A DNA stretch of 7,166 bases from the NCBI GenBank assembly GCA_023229795.1, contig JALNYP010000120.1:1-7166 (forward strand), written 5' to 3'. Numbering within the stretch: position 1 is the first letter of the stretch; each line of letters starts with the position of its first letter. Below, in pieces: positions 5,417 through 7,166 of this stretch. A model generated the notes under the pieces. It had not been told where the DNA came from. It saw nothing but the letters and a program-made list of their open reading frames with translations, and did not search any database. The translations under genes and the position numbers were made by a program. The stretch comes from Syntrophobacterales bacterium. Its GTDB lineage: Bacteria > Desulfobacterota > Desulfobaccia > Desulfobaccales > 0-14-0-80-60-11.

Positions 5417-5551
5417 CCGTCTCGGACCAGTCGGGTTCAGACGGTTCGGTTCTGCTCACGGAAGGGCTTTCAGGATAAGGAAATCCAGCCGAATATCCCG
5501 CCCCGGGATATGGGCCCGCCATGCCCTGGGGATGCAACCCTTGCGTCACCC
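5417..5551 (+). ncRNA. Structured 5' leader with four hairpins (candidate cis-regulatory RNA)
   Basis: Hairpin 1: CCGTCT (5417-5422) pairs with AGACGG (5439-5444), continuing after one bulged C with GGACC (5424-5428) against GGGTTC-region bases 5434-5438, around loop AGTCG. Hairpin 2: GGCT (5465-5468) and GGAT (5473-5476) pair with AGCC (5487-5490) and ATCC (5483-5486). Hairpin 3: ATATCCC (5493-5499) with GGGATAT (5505-5511). Hairpin 4: GATGCAA (5531-5537) with TTGCGTC (5541-5547, one G-U pair), extended by GGG (5528-5530) and CCC (5549-5551) around a bulged A. Hairpin 4 ends 3 nt before the Shine-Dalgarno sequence (AAGAGGG, 5554-5560). No riboswitch class I know is matched. Function is inference. 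Confidence 0.4.
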
Positions 5552-5569
5552 GTTAAGAGGGAACCGATC

Positions 5570-6415
5570 ATGAAACCACGATTCCAAGGCCGCGTGGCCC
5601 TTCTGGGGCTGGCCATGTTCCTGTGGCTGTCTCCCGCCAGTTATGCCGCACTCTATCAGGTCCAGGAAGATTACTCCTGGTTTGAGCGGAACGTCACCCT
5701 GCCCCAACTCAATCAAGAGCCGGAGGCCACCCATGGCTCCGGTCCTGTGGCCGCTATCATTTCTTTTATGTATCTGCAACATCGCTACCCGGAGGTTTAC
5801 CAAGAACAACTGGTGATCCATCCGATTGCCGACACCATCCTGCTAGCCAGTTCCACGTATATGAATACCGGAATCTGGGGCACCTGGGTCCGGGATTTCG
5901 TCTGGGGCGCCAATCTCTTTACCGACGCCCGGGTCCCCGGCACCACCGTGTATCTCGGCCAGGCCGTACCCCAGGGTAATCAGAGCCCCGGCGGCTGGAC
6001 CGCGGAGAGGTATAAGCCGTCCTGGCTGACGGAAGGCAATCCCACCTGGTGGTTTATCTTCGAGCAACTCTGCCAGGGCAAGAATGTGGAAATCAGCCTG
6101 GGCTCCGGCAGCGCCGAACCCTACTTCCTCACCGCCACCGGGATGTCCTTCGATGATCTCGATAACAATGGGGTCATGGCGTCGGAAGAGCAGGCCGTAC
6201 TGTACTATATCGATCCCGCCTCCGGCCTTTCAGGTTCCGCTTATATCTGGCAGACCGGCGCCGGCGAGTTATTGCAAACGGATTTTGCCCCCGGCTGCTG
6301 CATCACCATGGCGGTCGCCGAAGGCCCCGTGCCCCTGCCTTCCACCCTGCTTCTGGTGGGCTCCGGCGGTCTCGGCCTCCTGGCCTTCAGGCGGCGAAGC
6401 CGGAAGCTCCACTAA
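5570..6415 (+). CDS. Secreted PEP-CTERM protein with a degenerate C39/papain-like cysteine-peptidase fold
   Basis: A 281-aa exported protein. ATG 5570 is preferred over ATG 5510 because it has AAGAGGG (5554-5560) upstream and begins a clean Sec signal peptide, with cleavage likely after ASYA (residue 26). The C-terminus is a PEP-CTERM sorting signal of the VPLP type: VPLP (254-257), a hydrophobic helix (258-273) and RRRSRK (274-279). Such proteins are processed by an exosortase and are usually linked to exopolysaccharide or biofilm matrix. The middle resembles cysteine-peptidase-like PEP-CTERM proteins: SGPVAAIISFMYLQ (57-70) aligns with the usual CGPxAAxNSFxYLQ, and PYFLTATGMSF (184-194) with GHxxTxTGxSF. 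On this reading the catalytic Cys is Ser57 and the His is Tyr185, while D215 (YIDP) remains. D196-E207 matches a calcium-binding EF-hand loop. The fold assignment is my inference from motif memory; the sorting signal is secure. Confidence 0.85.
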   Translation: MKPRFQGRVALLGLAMFLWLSPASYAALYQVQEDYSWFERNVTLPQLNQEPEATHGSGPVAAIISFMYLQHRYPEVYQEQLVIHPIADTILLASSTYMNTGIWGTWVRDFVWGANLFTDARVPGTTVYLGQAVPQGNQSPGGWTAERYKPSWLTEGNPTWWFIFEQLCQGKNVEISLGSGSAEPYFLTATGMSFDDLDNNGVMASEEQAVLYYIDPASGLSGSAYIWQTGAGELLQTDFAPGCCITMAVAEGPVPLPSTLLLVGSGGLGLLAFRRRSRKLH

Positions 6416-6420
6416 GTCTG

Positions 6421-6440
6421 GGGCACGGCCCGCCGTGCCC
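6421..6440 (+). terminator. Terminator-like hairpin after the PEP-CTERM gene
   Basis: GGGCACGG (6421-6428) and CCGTGCCC (6433-6440) form a perfect 8-bp GC-rich stem with a CCCG loop, 5 nt after the stop codon TAA (6413-6415). Only TT follows, so the U-tract of a standard intrinsic terminator is missing. It may instead protect the 3' end of the transcript. Confidence 0.45.
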
Positions 6441-6611
6441 TTACCAACCAGAGCGGCCAGGCAACCGGTTATCAGGGGTAAGTTCACCGCCTTCGACTTG
6501 GCCGCTACGCCTTTTCCCTGCTTCCGCCCCACCCTGAGCCTTCACCTCCGACTTTCTTCAGTTCCTTTTCTCGGTTTTCGGCCCATCGTTAATTTTAAAT
6601 CTGCTCCGCGC

Positions 6612-6641
6612 GTGAAAAAATTTTTGGTTTGGGCATATAAT
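6612..6641 (+). promoter_or_regulatory. Sigma70-like promoter with perfect TATAAT box
   Basis: TATAAT at 6636-6641 is a perfect -10 element. GTGAAA (6612-6617), 18 nt upstream, matches the -35 consensus at four of six positions. The region is AT-rich. Transcription would begin near 6648, giving a leader of about 34 nt before the ATG at 6682 that contains AAGGAG. Confidence 0.5.
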
Positions 6642-6681
6642 AAATTTCCAACAACTGGAGTCTAATATAAGGAGAGCGGCA

Positions 6682-7166
6682 ATGCGGGAATATGTCATTC
6701 ATCCTCTGGTGGTGGGCGCCAACGAAACGGATCAGGGCATCATGACCTATTTGAAAGGCTACGGCAAACGCATCTGGATTCCAATCTACGTGTTCTATAT
6801 TGAGGGGGGCCCGGAAAAGATCCTGGTGGATACCGGCCTGGAGCAATTCATGGTGCCCCCGGAAGTAGGGGAAAAATACGGCCTGAAGATCCAGGAGTTC
6901 GAGGAGGCCCTGGATACGTTCGGCCTCAAGCCCGAGGACATCGACATAATCATCCACACTCACCTGCACAACGACCACTGCGAGAACGACTACAAATGCA
7001 CCAACGCCCGGGTCTATGTGCAGAAGCGCGAGTACGAGTTTTTTCAGAACCCCCACCCGATAGATCACCGCTACTTCCCCGACCTCCTGGATGACGTGGA
7101 GGTGGTGCAGGTGGACGGCGACACCGAGATCGTGGAGGGGATTAAGGTCCTTCTGACTCCCGGCCA
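6682..7166 (+). CDS. Metallo-beta-lactamase-fold hydrolase, N-acyl-homoserine-lactonase-like subfamily; 3' end cut by window
   Basis: The first 161 codons of a zinc hydrolase; the frame is open to the window edge. ATG 6682 has a strong ribosome site (AAGGAG 6669-6674, 7-nt spacing) and its own promoter. The dinuclear-zinc motif HxHxDH is present as H94, H96, D98 and H99 (THLHNDHCEN). VDTG (49-52) is the conserved first-strand loop. The last complete codons read LLTPG and the next codon begins CA, so the third-ligand TPGH motif is cut right at its histidine. The N-terminal stretch (ETDQGIMTYL, KRIWIPIYVFYIEG) resembles a conserved delta-proteobacterial version often labelled N-acyl homoserine lactonase family. 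Whether it hydrolyses quorum-sensing lactones is unknown; members of this broad group cleave diverse esters, lactones and thioesters. No signal peptide, so cytoplasmic. Confidence 0.87.
   Translation, partial: MREYVIHPLVVGANETDQGIMTYLKGYGKRIWIPIYVFYIEGGPEKILVDTGLEQFMVPPEVGEKYGLKIQEFEEALDTFGLKPEDIDIIIHTHLHNDHCENDYKCTNARVYVQKREYEFFQNPHPIDHRYFPDLLDDVEVVQVDGDTEIVEGIKVLLTPG

Larger units (their letters stand above)
5238..5569. other. Long intergenic region: AT-rich promoter zone, then GC-rich structured leader
   Basis: The first 50 bases after the upstream stop are GC-rich with no clear intrinsic terminator. Positions 5291-5380 are strikingly AT-rich and hold several overlapping promoter-like hexamers. 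Positions 5385-5569 return to high GC and contain four predicted hairpins before the start codon of the PEP-CTERM gene. An open frame from TTG 5379 to 5573 crosses this region, but its product is Arg-rich and low-quality, so I treat the region as non-coding. Confidence 0.6.
6416..6681. other. Intergenic spacer, pyrimidine-rich, non-coding
   Basis: Apart from the hairpin at 6421-6440 and the promoter at 6612-6641, nothing is recognisable here. Positions 6490-6590 are C/T-rich on this strand with no paired structure that I can see. Frames crossing it are continuations of shadows from the flanking genes. Confidence 0.5.

Noticed and set aside
5521..5545. Sigma54-like -24/-12 promoter (TGGGG ... 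TTGCG)
   Set aside because: The GG to GC spacing is 11 nt rather than the required 10, and the site lies within hairpin 4, too close to the start codon.
5510..5569. Upstream ATG at 5510 as start of the PEP-CTERM gene
   Set aside because: It adds 20 residues before a clean signal peptide and lies inside hairpin 3. The ATG at 5570 has a well-placed Shine-Dalgarno sequence.
5379..5573. 64-codon frame from TTG through the structured leader, overlapping the PEP-CTERM start as ATGA
   Set aside because: The product is Arg/Ser/Pro-rich with no coding character, starts with TTG without a ribosome site, and the region folds into hairpins.
6595..7068. 157-codon minus-strand frame opposite the metallo-hydrolase
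   Set aside because: The plus strand encodes the unmistakable HxHxDH hydrolase with a strong ribosome site; the antisense frame is a shadow.
1..7166. CRISPR arrays, tRNA or rRNA genes, insertion-sequence transposases
   Set aside because: No regularly spaced direct repeats, cloverleaf-capable sequence, rRNA motif or transposase-like protein was seen on either strand.

Overview
The window is a GC-rich bacterial chromosome segment, and every convincing gene lies on the + strand. Its content fits a Gram-negative delta-proteobacterial lineage (Desulfobacterota, perhaps near Desulfobacca or Syntrophobacterales). The grounds are lipopolysaccharide-type glycosyltransferases, an exported HtrA-type protease, a PEP-CTERM protein with a VPLP sorting signal, and a metallo-beta-lactamase-fold protein of a type I associate with that group. 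This placement is an inference from gene content; no marker gene or rRNA is present.

Layout: (1) Positions 2-2351 hold the 3' part of a family-9 glycosyltransferase (WaaQ/RfaQ heptosyltransferase III-like) and a complete family-4 glycosyltransferase, probably acting in lipopolysaccharide core or surface-glycan assembly. The 208-bp gap between them is packed with three palindromic dispersed-repeat sequences, including an 87-bp nested palindrome with perfect 12-bp terminal inverted repeats. (2) Positions 2352-2631 are another repeat-rich spacer, with a twin-hairpin element and a 7-nt tandem repeat. They precede a complete zinc-dependent medium-chain dehydrogenase (2632-3591). (3) A good sigma70-like promoter directly after the dehydrogenase stop seems to drive a small cluster: an unrecognised 134-aa protein, a possible 22-codon upstream ORF, a signal-peptide-bearing HtrA-like serine protease that lacks any PDZ domain, and an unrecognised 90-aa acidic helical protein 3 nt downstream. 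(4) An AT-rich promoter region followed by a GC-rich leader with four predicted hairpins precedes a secreted PEP-CTERM protein. That protein resembles a papain/C39-like cysteine-peptidase fold whose catalytic Cys and His positions appear substituted. (5) After a 266-bp spacer with a perfect TATAAT box, the window ends inside a metallo-beta-lactamase-fold hydrolase (N-acyl-homoserine-lactonase-like subfamily).

The genes do not form one obvious pathway. Two themes are visible: envelope glycan synthesis at the left, and exported proteins (protease, PEP-CTERM protein) in the right half. The points most worth a second look are the apparent pseudo-peptidase PEP-CTERM protein with its structured leader, the PDZ-less protease with its in-frame small downstream partner, and the stacked palindromic repeats.
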